Below are positions 18,669 to 28,441 of a stretch of DNA of 64,000 bases, in pieces. Made by a program: the position numbers and the translations under genes. This DNA comes from Xanthomarina arctica. GTDB taxonomy: Bacteria; Bacteroidota; Bacteroidia; Flavobacteriales; Flavobacteriaceae. Where the stretch lies: positions 248,001 to 312,000 of the forward strand of contig NZ_BMFQ01000001.1 of NCBI RefSeq assembly GCF_014638915.1, given 5' to 3'. The notes beneath the pieces were generated by a model. It was not told where the DNA came from, made no database searches, and saw only the letters and a list, made by a program, of their open reading frames with translations. Each line of letters opens with the position of its first letter. Position 1 is the stretch's first letter.

Positions 18669-21107
18669 CTAATTAAATGTCAAATTAACCTCTTCAGACA
18701 CCAAATCTCCTTGCTCATTTATACCATTGATTATAAGCTTTAAAGCTGTATAGCTTTCTTTTGGAATGGTTATATAGTTAGAACTATTTGGTTTTAAAAT
18801 AAAATTTGGGATCCATTCTATAGCGCTATATTTTTCTAATGAATTTTGACTATTAAAAATTAAGTTGCTTTCGCTAAACAAATCTTCAGTTTTTGTAAAC
18901 CCAAAGGTGGTTTCACTAGAGAATATTTTTACGTCTGCTACGCTAGCGTTATTTGTATCCGAATCTAAATAATCTTCAACCCCCTTTAACTCAACTAACA
19001 CAACACCATTTGACCCTCTAATACCATAGCCTGCACCAGCTCTGTTAAGCTTCACAGATTTTACATCTTCTGCCATAATATCTCCTAATATAGACGGATT
19101 GGACGGTATTCCATCAATAATCAACAAGGCCTCAATAGAACCAAAAGCAGTGTTTATTCCTCTACTTTTAAAATAAATATGGTATCCGCTTGATTGCGTT
19201 AAACCCGGTTCGCTCCTTAATGTCTTCAGTTCAGAAAACTGGTCTAAATATTCAAAAAGTGTGCAACCTTGACAATTAATTTCATCTTTTACTTTTCTTC
19301 TTGTAAAACCCGCACCTAATTCTGCAGGACTATTGATAATTCCAAAGTCAGGGAAGTCGTCTACTTCTACTTCCCTTCTTTTTTTTCCAGACAATAGGAC
19401 CTCGTCTAATTGTTCCTCTGAGGAAACTAAACTGTATTCATTTTCATTATTTCCACCTTTATTTGGTTCCGTTTCGTACTGTTTAAATGTGTTTTGTTTA
19501 ATTACAAGTAAAGAATCTATAGGGTAATCTAGCTTTTGTTTCTGTACTTTGAATTCTGCCTCAACCACATTTCCTCTAGGACTTAATAATGCTATGTTAA
19601 ACTTTGATGGATGATACAACAATAAATTGTTGAAAGAAAAAGTATTGTTCTTTTCTATCTTTCCAAATATCGATATGTTATTTTCTTTGGAGGTTAATAA
19701 AATTTTGTAACCATAAAGACTAGTGAGATCCGTTAGCACTTCGCCAGTTATAGAAATACCATTTTCAGGATTTCTTAACTTGACACTATCTTTAACCTTT
19801 AAAATATTATTTTTGGGACTTTGCATTTGCAAATTAAGATCGAGATTCTCTAAGCTATTTATTTTCGAGACATAAGGCGCAATTAAAAAGGCATTATATA
19901 TTGAATTCGAATTGTTGTTTATAACATTTTGTCCTGGCAAAATAGAGACGCTTGTATTTGCTACTATATAACTATTAGGCATTTTTAAATCTATGGTCAG
20001 AGAATCTTTTGTTTCCATAGTTTTATTAATACTCAACTCAATTTCTCTTTTTTTATCATAAAAAAAATACCTACTAGAAAGGGCTTCATTTTTCTTATTG
20101 AACAGTGTTATAATATTTACCCCATCAAACAAACTTTCTGGTTTTATATTTAGCAAATAGTTATTGATGTTTTTATTAATTTTAAAAGGAAGTACAGACC
20201 TACAAATGTCATTTCTGTGTATGACAGCCAAAATAGTTTCGTTATTATTTTTAATAGCCGTGTCATTATTGATTCTAACAGTAAAGCTGGTTTCTTTTGA
20301 ATTTGAACTGTTTGGATCATGATGAATCACAAATCCTTCTTTTTGAGCCAATGGAACGTTTATTTTATACCCTTTTTTATCATACAATATTTTAAAATAA
20401 TATTCTCTATCCGGATAATAATCAAAATTAACAGACCCTAAACCGTCGGCATTAGATGTGAACTCTTCAACAATTTCTCCTGTAAATGTTTTTATTAATT
20501 CACCTTTAGTTTCTAACGGCAATCCGTTTAGAGAGATTTTATAGTATAGTGTATTATTGGCTCTAGATAGCAACATGTTACTTTCAGGAAAAAAGGCAAC
20601 TTGTAGGTCCTTTACCTGCACAATCTGTTCTTCTATTAGATCGTTCTCATTTGCCATCTCTACTTTTTTATCTAATAAATTTACCACTTGAATTTCGCTG
20701 ATATTTTTTTTCTTAAAACTTGCATTATAATTTGTATCCAACATGATATAATAAGTCCCAGATTCTAAACCTTCATCTAATTTAATACTTCCATTGACTA
20801 GGCCATTTTGCACAAAAAACAAGTAATGATCAATTAATTCCCCATGACTGTCATAAATACTAAAATGTAAATTGGTAGTACTATTACTTGGTAAATTTGT
20901 GTCATCATTTACAATATATGCCTTATAATGAATGTATTCTCCTGAAAAATAAGTTGTTTTATTAGTATGCAAAAAGAATTTCTCTTTTGGATCGTTTTTA
21001 AAAACCTGGTTAGACTCTAAAAAGGTTGTGGCTTCCTTTACTAATTCATTTTGTGAGAAACCAAAAGAGCAAATAAAAATTAAAGTTAAAGAGAAGAAAT
21101 ATTTCAT
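18669..21107 (-). CDS. plug-domain envelope protein without beta-barrel (paralogue A)
   Basis: A signal peptide ends in FGFSQN. The N-terminal half looks like macroglobulin-type beta-sandwich repeats: FFLHTNKTTYFSGEYIHYKA is the usual first strand of such MG2-like domains. Near residues 555-710 is a TonB plug-like domain (YGIRGSNGVVLVEL, preceded by LLIIDGIPSNP). No 22-strand barrel follows; the protein ends about 100 residues later in VSEEVNLTFN-type sandwich sequence. A CQGC pair sits at about 611-614. At 812 aa it is much shorter than a real TonB receptor. It is similar along its whole length to the next gene, 246 bp upstream. The function is unknown; a periplasmic or surface role is inferred. 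Confidence 0.75.
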   Translation of the reverse strand: MKYFFSLTLIFICSFGFSQNELVKEATTFLESNQVFKNDPKEKFFLHTNKTTYFSGEYIHYKAYIVNDDTNLPSNSTTNLHFSIYDSHGELIDHYLFFVQNGLVNGSIKLDEGLESGTYYIMLDTNYNASFKKKNISEIQVVNLLDKKVEMANENDLIEEQIVQVKDLQVAFFPESNMLLSRANNTLYYKISLNGLPLETKGELIKTFTGEIVEEFTSNADGLGSVNFDYYPDREYYFKILYDKKGYKINVPLAQKEGFVIHHDPNSSNSKETSFTVRINNDTAIKNNNETILAVIHRNDICRSVLPFKINKNINNYLLNIKPESLFDGVNIITLFNKKNEALSSRYFFYDKKREIELSINKTMETKDSLTIDLKMPNSYIVANTSVSILPGQNVINNNSNSIYNAFLIAPYVSKINSLENLDLNLQMQSPKNNILKVKDSVKLRNPENGISITGEVLTDLTSLYGYKILLTSKENNISIFGKIEKNNTFSFNNLLLYHPSKFNIALLSPRGNVVEAEFKVQKQKLDYPIDSLLVIKQNTFKQYETEPNKGGNNENEYSLVSSEEQLDEVLLSGKKRREVEVDDFPDFGIINSPAELGAGFTRRKVKDEINCQGCTLFEYLDQFSELKTLRSEPGLTQSSGYHIYFKSRGINTAFGSIEALLIIDGIPSNPSILGDIMAEDVKSVKLNRAGAGYGIRGSNGVVLVELKGVEDYLDSDTNNASVADVKIFSSETTFGFTKTEDLFSESNLIFNSQNSLEKYSAIEWIPNFILKPNSSNYITIPKESYTALKLIINGINEQGDLVSEEVNLTFN

Positions 21108-21353
21108 ATCGTTTTCAGATTTTCAATATCAATGTTCTTCTGTATGCAGAATAAATTCATATTGTTAGAACCTTAAATATAGTTGATTTTTTTCTGTTTT
21201 TAACGAATAACAAAAATTACGAAAGAAAAAGACTTCAATTTGATTGCTCACGAAGCTCCTAAGACTAACAGATGCTATTATTCCAAATATTAAAAGTAAC
21301 CGTAAAAACTTCGAAATTAATTATATTGAAAACTATGGAATTAACAAACAATG

Positions 21354-23768
21354 TTAATTAAATGTCACACTAACTTCTTCAGAAACAATGTCACCTAGCT
21401 CATTTATTCCATTAATTATAAGCTTGATAGCCGTATAACTTTCTTTTGGTATTGTTATAAAGTTGGAGCTATTTGGTTTTAAAATAAAATTAGGTATCCA
21501 GTCTATAGTGCTATATTTTTCTAAGGTTTCTTGACTATTAAAAATTAAGTTATCAGATTTAAACATATCCCCAGATTTTGTAAACCCAAAGGTGGTGCTA
21601 CTTGAAAATATTTTTGTTTCCTGGATGTTATTTGTTTCAGAATTTAAATAATCCTCAGGCTTTTTTAATTCGACCAATATTACGCCATTTGACCCCCTTA
21701 AACCATAACCTGCTCCAGCCCTATTAAGCTTCACAGATTTTACATCGTTTGCCCAAAGATCCGTAAGAATAGAACTATTCACAGGCAAACCGTTAACAAT
21801 TAGCAAGGCAGCAGCACTCCCGAAAAACGTATTAGTTCCTCTCGTTGTAAAAGTTACGTGAGCATCTCCTAATGCGTCTATTGATGTTCTAAGGTTCCAA
21901 AATTGATCCAGATATTCAAAAAGAGTACATCCCATGCATTCTATTTCTTTTTTTATTATTTCACGGGTAAAACCATTGCCCAATGCTCCAGGCTCATCGA
22001 TAATTCCAAAGTCTGGGTATTCATTTACCTTTTCTTCTTTCCTTGTTTTTCCGGACAACACAATTTCATTTAATTTTTCTCCTTCATACACAAAATCAAA
22101 CTCGTTGTTAGCCTCTTTCTCTAAGCTCTTTATAACATTCTTTGTTGGAGTGTGCTTTAATTCTATTATGGAATCCAAAGGATATTGAACATGCTTTTCC
22201 TCCACTTTAAATTCAGCATCAACCACCTTTCCTGTAGGGTTTAATAAGGCTAAATCATACTTTGAGGGATGATATATTAATAAATTGTTAAATGAAAATT
22301 TGTTTTTACTTTTTACATTTTCTATAAGTGCCACACCGTTCTCTTTAGATGTTAACAACACTTTATAAGCCGTTGTAATTGGGAAATCGGCTAGCACTTC
22401 TCCAGAAATTGAAATTCCGTTTTCTAAATCTCTTATTTGCACATTTTTATTAATGTTAGAAATATCACTTTTGGGACTTGCAATTTGCAGAGCTAAATCG
22501 ATATCTTTTAATTTGTTGTCAATAGAAACATATGGCGAAATTAAAAATGCCGTATAAATTGTTTTCGAATTAGTATTTACAACATTCTGCTCTGGCAAAA
22601 TAGACACACTAGTGTTTGCTTTTATAAAATTATTAGGCATTTTTAAGTCGAGGGTTAAGGAATCTTTAGTCTCCTTAAACTTGTCAATTTTTAATTCAAT
22701 ATTTTTGTTTTTATCATAAAAGAAGTACCTGCTTGATAAAACTTCATTTTTCTTATTGAACAAGCTGATAACATTTATTCCATTAAATAGATTTTCAGAT
22801 TTTATGTTTAGCAGATAATTATTAAGGTATTTATTAATTTTAAAAGGAATGACAGCCCTGCAGGAATTATTTCTATGAATGACAGCTAAAACAATGTCAT
22901 TATCATTTTTAACAGCTGTGTCTTTATTTATTTTAACAGTAAAGCTTGCTTCTTTTGAATTTGATTTTTTTGAATCGTGATGAATTACAAAACCTTCTTT
23001 TTGAGCTATTGGAACATTAATTTTATAAGTTTCTTGATTATGACGTATTTTAAAATAATATTCTCCATCCAAATCATAATTAAAATTAATAAATCCCATT
23101 CCATCTTTACCTGAAACGAACTCGCCAACAACGTCACCTTCGCCCGATTTTATCAATTCTCCTTTAGTATCTATTGGTAATCCGTCTAGAGAAATTTTAT
23201 AGTATAACGTATTATTCACTTTAGAAAGTAACACATCACTTTCTGGAAAAAAGGCTACTTGAAGACCTTTACGTTCTTCCACCGGAATATGGTCTACTAA
23301 TTCAATTTCGTCTGTAGCAATGGTTTTTTTATCTAATAAATTTACTACTTGAATTTCGCTAATGTTTTTTTTATTAAAACTTGTGTTATAGTATGTATCT
23401 ATCACTAAAAAATAAGTTCCAGATTTTAAATCCTTCTCTAATTTAAGACTCCCGTTTACAGTGCCACTTTCAACAAAAACCAATTGATGACTTACTAAAT
23501 CCCCATTGTAATCATACATACTAAAATGAAGATTGGTCGTGATATCGCTAGGCTCGTCTGAATAATCGTCCACTATATATGCTTTGTAATTTATATGTTC
23601 CCCAGAAAAATAAGTAGTTTTATTAGTGTGAAGGAAGAACTTCTCTTTTTGATAGTTTTTAAAAACCTTATTTGATTCTAGAAAGGTTGTAGCTTCTTTA
23701 ATCAATTCTTCTTGCGCAAAACCAGTCGAGCATATAAAACATATTACTGTGAGATAAAGATATTTCAT
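21354..23768 (-). CDS. plug-domain envelope protein without beta-barrel (paralogue B)
   Basis: This is a tandem paralogue of the downstream gene with the same architecture: signal peptide (TGFAQE), MG2-like sandwich region starting at FFLHTNKTTYFSGEHINYKA, a region with LNEIVLSGKTRKEEK, and a plug-like domain with YGLRGSNGVILVEL and LLIVNGLPVNS. The paired cysteines are CMGC at about 611-614. The last 60 residues (NFITIPKESYTAIKLIINGI) are almost identical to paralogue A, while the middle is more diverged. It is 804 aa. The 246-bp gap between the two holds no recognisable gene or terminator. The function is unknown. Confidence 0.75.
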   Translation of the reverse strand: MKYLYLTVICFICSTGFAQEELIKEATTFLESNKVFKNYQKEKFFLHTNKTTYFSGEHINYKAYIVDDYSDEPSDITTNLHFSMYDYNGDLVSHQLVFVESGTVNGSLKLEKDLKSGTYFLVIDTYYNTSFNKKNISEIQVVNLLDKKTIATDEIELVDHIPVEERKGLQVAFFPESDVLLSKVNNTLYYKISLDGLPIDTKGELIKSGEGDVVGEFVSGKDGMGFINFNYDLDGEYYFKIRHNQETYKINVPIAQKEGFVIHHDSKKSNSKEASFTVKINKDTAVKNDNDIVLAVIHRNNSCRAVIPFKINKYLNNYLLNIKSENLFNGINVISLFNKKNEVLSSRYFFYDKNKNIELKIDKFKETKDSLTLDLKMPNNFIKANTSVSILPEQNVVNTNSKTIYTAFLISPYVSIDNKLKDIDLALQIASPKSDISNINKNVQIRDLENGISISGEVLADFPITTAYKVLLTSKENGVALIENVKSKNKFSFNNLLIYHPSKYDLALLNPTGKVVDAEFKVEEKHVQYPLDSIIELKHTPTKNVIKSLEKEANNEFDFVYEGEKLNEIVLSGKTRKEEKVNEYPDFGIIDEPGALGNGFTREIIKKEIECMGCTLFEYLDQFWNLRTSIDALGDAHVTFTTRGTNTFFGSAAALLIVNGLPVNSSILTDLWANDVKSVKLNRAGAGYGLRGSNGVILVELKKPEDYLNSETNNIQETKIFSSSTTFGFTKSGDMFKSDNLIFNSQETLEKYSTIDWIPNFILKPNSSNFITIPKESYTAIKLIINGINELGDIVSEEVSVTFN

Positions 23769-23890
23769 GAGAATTTAAATTATTCACAAAAAACGCTTAA
23801 ATATTTAAATAATTCCCAATTAGAACATCAAAATATCGTTATTTTTTCATATTTTTAAGAAAACCATTTTTAACTACTTAAATCTCACCC

Positions 23891-24715
23891 ATGAAAAAAA
23901 TTCTTGTACCAACAGATTTTTCCGAAGAAGCTGAAAACGCCTTAAAAGTAGCCGCTCAATTGGCAAAAAAATATGGAAGTGAGATTTATTTAACACATTT
24001 ATTAGAGCTTCCATTTACACAACTTGACGCTCTTAGCCAACATAGCGAACTTCCAGAGGCCATGTTTTTTATGAAATTGGCTCGCCAAAAATTTAAGGAT
24101 GTCCTATCAAAAAAATATTTAGAAGGTATTACTGTTTATGAAACGGTAGATTTTAATCAATCTTTTTCTGGAATTGCAGATACGGCCAAAGAAAATAATG
24201 TCGACTTAATAGTCATGGGGTCTCATGGAGCTTCTGGATTTAAGGAAATGTTTATAGGCTCTAATACCGAAAAAGTAGTTAGAACTTCTGAGGTTCCCGT
24301 TCTCGTAATTAAAAATGAACATGAGACATTTGATATTAATAATATAGTTTTTGCTTCAGATTTCAAAAATGATAACAAGGAAACTTACAGGCAGGCTTCT
24401 GAATTAGCCCTAGCTTTTAATGCCAAATTACATCTATTAATGGTCAATACCGCTAATAATTTTACAACTACAGCAAAAGCAAATTCTAGAATTTTAGATT
24501 TTATTAATGGTTACAATTATAATAATTATAGCATTAATATTTATAATGATGAAAATGTAGAACAAGGTATTTTAAACTTCTCTCATAGCATCAATGCCGA
24601 TTTAATTGGCATTAGCACACATGGCAGACAAGGTATTTCGCATTTTTTAAACGGAAGTATTAGTGAAGATTTAGTAAATCATGCCAAAAGACCTGTCATT
24701 ACTTTTAAAATATAA
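23891..24715 (+). CDS. universal stress protein, two UspA domains
   Basis: Two UspA folds lie in tandem (about 1-141 and 147-274). Each carries the ATP-binding pattern G-2x-G-9x-GS: GSHGASGFKEMFIGS in the first and STHGRQGISHFLNGS in the second. The start MKKILVPTDFSEEAENAL is typical. Such proteins are cytoplasmic nucleotide-binding stress factors; the specific role is unknown. It stands alone, divergent from the plug-protein pair. A weak hairpin at 24738-24764 follows. Confidence 0.93.
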   Translation: MKKILVPTDFSEEAENALKVAAQLAKKYGSEIYLTHLLELPFTQLDALSQHSELPEAMFFMKLARQKFKDVLSKKYLEGITVYETVDFNQSFSGIADTAKENNVDLIVMGSHGASGFKEMFIGSNTEKVVRTSEVPVLVIKNEHETFDINNIVFASDFKNDNKETYRQASELALAFNAKLHLLMVNTANNFTTTAKANSRILDFINGYNYNNYSINIYNDENVEQGILNFSHSINADLIGISTHGRQGISHFLNGSISEDLVNHAKRPVITFKI

Positions 24716-24737
24716 TAAATTGATAAAACACAAAAAA

Positions 24738-24764
24738 AGCCTTTCAATTAATTTTTGAGAGGCT
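24738..24764. terminator. hairpin after the universal stress gene
   Basis: A ten-pair stem AGCCTTTCAA / TTGAGAGGCT with one G-U pair. A T-run follows only in the minus direction, so it is a better terminator for leftward transcripts (tRNA-Gln side) than for the stress gene. Confidence 0.5.
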
Positions 24765-24863
24765 CTATTGTTTAACATTATGTGGGTAACTTCGAAGAGG
24801 ATCCATTTAATCTAACCTTTCAACAGGCAGATTTTTAGACACATACAACTCCTGAAACAAAAA

Positions 24864-24892
24864 AATCCCAATCAAATAAATGATCGGGATTA
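24864..24892 (-). terminator. terminator of tRNA-Gln
   Basis: The stem AATCCC-ATCA with TGAT-GGGATT, with one mismatch, is followed on the minus strand by seven T. It lies 8 nt past the 3' end of the tRNA. Confidence 0.75.
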
Positions 24893-24898
24893 ATTTTG

Positions 24899-24971
24899 TT
24901 GGCCCACTAGGGCTCGAACCTAGACTCTTCTGCACCAAAAACAGACGTGTTGCCAGTTACACCATGGGCCA
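24899..24971 (-). tRNA. tRNA-Gln (TTG anticodon)
   Basis: The acceptor stem TGGCCCA/TGGGCCA closes perfectly, the anticodon stem TCTGT/GCAGA encloses the loop TTTTGGT with anticodon TTG, and the T arm is CTAGG-TTCGAGC-CCTAG. The discriminator base is A and CCA is not encoded. A consensus promoter at 24991-25020 and a terminator at 24864-24892 make it a self-contained unit. Confidence 0.96.
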
Positions 24972-24990
24972 ATATCTCAATTTGAGAGTG

Positions 24991-25020
24991 CAAATTTAGA
25001 ATAAAGTTTCATATGTGCAA
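24991..25020 (-). promoter_or_regulatory. promoter of tRNA-Gln
   Basis: The minus strand has TTG (25020-25018), a 19-nt spacer, then TAAATTTG (24998-24991), which is a full match to the Bacteroidota consensus. Confidence 0.85.
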
Positions 25021-25065
25021 ACATTTTTGAAAGAAAATATTTTTTTAAACTTAACGTTTCCTTAA

Positions 25066-25080
25066 AAACCTTAAAGGTTT
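25066..25080. repeat. AAACCTT/AAGGTTT palindrome
   Basis: A perfect 15-base palindrome AAACCTTAAAGGTTT ahead of the GT117-type gene. Related palindromes occur at 55161 and 62681. Confidence 0.5.
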
Positions 25081-25123
25081 CATAATTATTATTAAATTCG
25101 CACATCAAATAAGACAGACTTAC

Positions 25124-28100
25124 ATGACACAATTCACTTATAAAAAATGGAATTCCATTCTTGGTTGGTTTTCATTTTTAATTGCACTTATCACTTACAG
25201 CCTAACGGTTGAACCAACGGTAAGTTTCTGGGATGCCGGCGAGTATATATTGACATCCTCTAAATTACAGGTTGGTCACCCACCAGGAGCTCCACTATTT
25301 CAAATGTTTGGAGCCTTCTTTTCAATGTTTGCTTTGGAGCCAAGTCAGATAGGATTGGTCATGAATCTTATGAGTGCTGTTGCAAGTGCCTTTACTATTT
25401 TATTTATGTTTTGGACCATCTCCTTACTACTTAAAAAAATAGTAAAACTTAATGGTGAGTTTACACTATCTAAAAAAATAGCTGTCCTTGGTTCTGCATT
25501 TGTTGGAAGTTTAGCCTTTGCTTTTACGGATTCTTTTTGGTTCAATGCCGTTGAAACTGAAGTTTACGCCATGGCAACCCTAATTATGTCTGTGTTGTTT
25601 TATTTAGGATTACGTTGGGAAGAGGATATGGAAAAGCCACGTGGAAACAAATGGCTAATTCTTATTGCTTTCATTATCGGACTTTCGTTTGGAGTTCACT
25701 TTATGGGACTTTTAACCATTCCGGCTATCGGGTTGATTTATTATTTTAAAAATTATAAAACGGTAACAGTAAAAAACTTTTTAGTTGCCAATGTGGTTTC
25801 TGTAGCCATTTTACTGTTCATTTTTAAAATGCTATTGCCAAATGCCTTAAAGTTATTTAGTGCTTTCGAAATCTTTTCTGTAAACTCAATTGGACTTCCT
25901 TTTAACTCAGGAACCGTAATAGCTGGTATTCTTTTAATAGCCGCTTTCTATTTTGGAATAAAATATACTAGAGACAAAAATTACAAACATTTGAATACTG
26001 GAATTTTATGTTTGTTATTTATTTTTATAGGATTTTCTTCTTGGTTGATGTTGCCTATTCGTGCCAATGCCAATGTGGTAATTAACGAAAATGACCCTTC
26101 AGATGCTAGAGAACTTTTAGCTTATTATAATTTAGAACAATACCCTGAAACACACTTGTTTTATGGCCCTTTGTTTACCGATCAATATTCAGGACTTGAT
26201 GAAAACGAACCATACGTTGACGATAAACCTAATTATGAAAAAGATTACGAGACAGGAAAATATGTTATTATAAACGACTGGAAAAACGCAAAACAAAATT
26301 ACAATCACGAGCATGCCGCCATTTTACCTCGTATGTGGAGCCAAGAAAATGCTGAAAACTACATGCTTTTTTCTGGATATTTGGATTTTAATTTAAAACC
26401 TGAATACCAGATGCAAAATGAATTGCGTTCTGCCGTTTCAGAATTTAAAAATAATTTAGCCCAAGGCATGGTTGACTATGAAGACTATCATGCATTTTTA
26501 AAACAATTTGGACAGTACGTTAATGTTGATAAGCCATCTTTAGGCAGCAACATAGCTTATATGCTAGAGTTCCAATTAGGATATATGTATTGGAGATATT
26601 TTTTCTGGAATTTTGTTGGAAGACAAGATGATATTCAAGGAAGGTATGATAACCATGGAAATTGGTTAAGCGGCATTAACCCAATTGACGAATGGCATTT
26701 AGGTTTTTCTCAAGACAACTTACCTAGCGATGTTAAAAACAACAAAGCTAGAAACACCTACTATTTTTTACCATTTATTTTAGGGCTTATAGGCTTGTTT
26801 TTCTTATTTAAAAAAGACAAAAAACTATTCTGGACCATGTTGGTGTTTTTCTTGTTTACAGGTTTAGCCATTCAATTTTATACCAATGTGAGGCCATTTG
26901 AACCTAGAGAAAGAGATTACTCCGTGGTTGGCTCCTTCTACGTATTTGCTATTTGGATAGGTTTTGGTGTCTATTCAATATTCGAAAAATTAAGCAAGTA
27001 TTCAGTCTCTAAATTTTTAGCTCCAGGAGTTACTTTAGTCTGTTTCGCTTTAGTTCCATGTATTTTAATAGCTAACAATTGGGATGACCATGACAGATCA
27101 GATAAATATACGGCTAGAGCCATGGCTAAAATGTATTTAGATTCCTGTGCTGAAAATGGGATTCTTTTCTCTATTGGAGATAATGATACTTTCGCATTAT
27201 GGTATGCACAAGAAATTGAAGGCTACAGAACAGATGTTCGTGTTGTGAATACCAGTTTATTTCAAACAGATTGGTATATAGATCAAATGAAACGCAAAGC
27301 ATATGAGAGTGAGCCAATTCCTTCGCAATTAACGCATAAGCAATATCGATCTGGTACTAGAGATTATATAATGAAACGAATAATCTCCAAGGACACTATG
27401 GCTATAAAAGATTTTATGGATTTTATTTCTAGCGATAATGAAAGAACTAAATTCAAATATTTTTTAGAGCAACAAGGTGAAGACCCTAGTTTTTATCCAG
27501 CGCAATATATCAAATCAAACTATTTTCCTGTTGAGAACATTAGAGTTCCGGTTAACAAAGAAAATGCTTTAAAATACGGCATTGTTAAGGAGAAAGATGC
27601 CGATGAAATGGTGGATTATTTAGATGTAAAAATCACCGATAATGCCATTTTTAAAAACAGATTATTAATGTTAGACATTGTAGCTAATAACGACTGGAAA
27701 CGTCCAATCTATTTTACTGGCGGAGCTTTTGGCAACGAAGATTATATCTGGATGAAAGATTACTTGCAACTAGATGGGATGTGCTATAAATTGGTACCAA
27801 TTAAAACACCTGTGGACAGAGCTAATCCGTTTGATATGGGACGCGTCGACAGCGATTTAATGTATGATAAAGTTTCTAAATGGGATTGGGGTAATAGTGG
27901 AGATCCAGACATTTACCACGATATAGAAACTCGTAAAAACTCTATTACCTACAGAGGGAATTTAGCACGTTTAAGCGAACAATTAATCAATGAAGAAAAA
28001 CTAATTAAAGCTGAAGAAATAGCAGATATAGCCATGGATAATATGCCTGTGGAACAATTTGGTTATTATACCTTATTAGAGCCTTATATTGGCATTTATT

Positions 28101-28438
28101 ATGAGGTGGATTCTAAAGATAAAGCTCAGAAACTCTACAAAGATGTCTCGAAGAAATATCAAGAAAGCCTTACCTATTTCAGTAAATTGGATGTGGACAG
28201 TCAATATAAATTAATTGAAGATATTCTTACAGATATTGAAAGATATAAAGGGATCTTAAATGTGCTGCAACGCTATGACAAAGACTTTTATAGAGATGAA
28301 TCTAAAATATTTACCAACTATTTAAACTTATTTAGTCATTTTTATCAAGGTGATGAGGAAGATTCAATACCTCAACAAAACCCGGATTTAAATCAGGAAA
28401 AAGAATTGGATAGTATTTTATTGGATCTAAATAACTAA
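25124..28438 (+). CDS. GT117-type membrane glycosyltransferase (DUF2723)
   Basis: This is a large polytopic protein related to the protein O-mannosyltransferase fold. The N-terminal half has about a dozen helices, with the catalytic-type acidic motif WDAGEYI (about 36-42) in the first extracytoplasmic loop and VGHPPGAPLF just after it. A soluble domain follows (about 640-1000, with GDNDTFALWYAQ), and the C-terminus is helical and TPR-like. Members of this family are assigned to glycosyltransferase family 117 in Bacteroidota; the acceptor is not known from sequence. At 1104 aa it is normal for the family. The NodB deacetylase starts 3 nt after its stop. Confidence 0.85.
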   Translation: MTQFTYKKWNSILGWFSFLIALITYSLTVEPTVSFWDAGEYILTSSKLQVGHPPGAPLFQMFGAFFSMFALEPSQIGLVMNLMSAVASAFTILFMFWTISLLLKKIVKLNGEFTLSKKIAVLGSAFVGSLAFAFTDSFWFNAVETEVYAMATLIMSVLFYLGLRWEEDMEKPRGNKWLILIAFIIGLSFGVHFMGLLTIPAIGLIYYFKNYKTVTVKNFLVANVVSVAILLFIFKMLLPNALKLFSAFEIFSVNSIGLPFNSGTVIAGILLIAAFYFGIKYTRDKNYKHLNTGILCLLFIFIGFSSWLMLPIRANANVVINENDPSDARELLAYYNLEQYPETHLFYGPLFTDQYSGLDENEPYVDDKPNYEKDYETGKYVIINDWKNAKQNYNHEHAAILPRMWSQENAENYMLFSGYLDFNLKPEYQMQNELRSAVSEFKNNLAQGMVDYEDYHAFLKQFGQYVNVDKPSLGSNIAYMLEFQLGYMYWRYFFWNFVGRQDDIQGRYDNHGNWLSGINPIDEWHLGFSQDNLPSDVKNNKARNTYYFLPFILGLIGLFFLFKKDKKLFWTMLVFFLFTGLAIQFYTNVRPFEPRERDYSVVGSFYVFAIWIGFGVYSIFEKLSKYSVSKFLAPGVTLVCFALVPCILIANNWDDHDRSDKYTARAMAKMYLDSCAENGILFSIGDNDTFALWYAQEIEGYRTDVRVVNTSLFQTDWYIDQMKRKAYESEPIPSQLTHKQYRSGTRDYIMKRIISKDTMAIKDFMDFISSDNERTKFKYFLEQQGEDPSFYPAQYIKSNYFPVENIRVPVNKENALKYGIVKEKDADEMVDYLDVKITDNAIFKNRLLMLDIVANNDWKRPIYFTGGAFGNEDYIWMKDYLQLDGMCYKLVPIKTPVDRANPFDMGRVDSDLMYDKVSKWDWGNSGDPDIYHDIETRKNSITYRGNLARLSEQLINEEKLIKAEEIADIAMDNMPVEQFGYYTLLEPYIGIYYEVDSKDKAQKLYKDVSKKYQESLTYFSKLDVDSQYKLIEDILTDIERYKGILNVLQRYDKDFYRDESKIFTNYLNLFSHFYQGDEEDSIPQQNPDLNQEKELDSILLDLNN

Positions 28439-28441
28439 AAC

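Noticed and set aside
24716-24898. Possible small gene between the stress protein and tRNA-Gln
   Set aside because: No frame with coding character; only hairpins and low-complexity DNA are seen.
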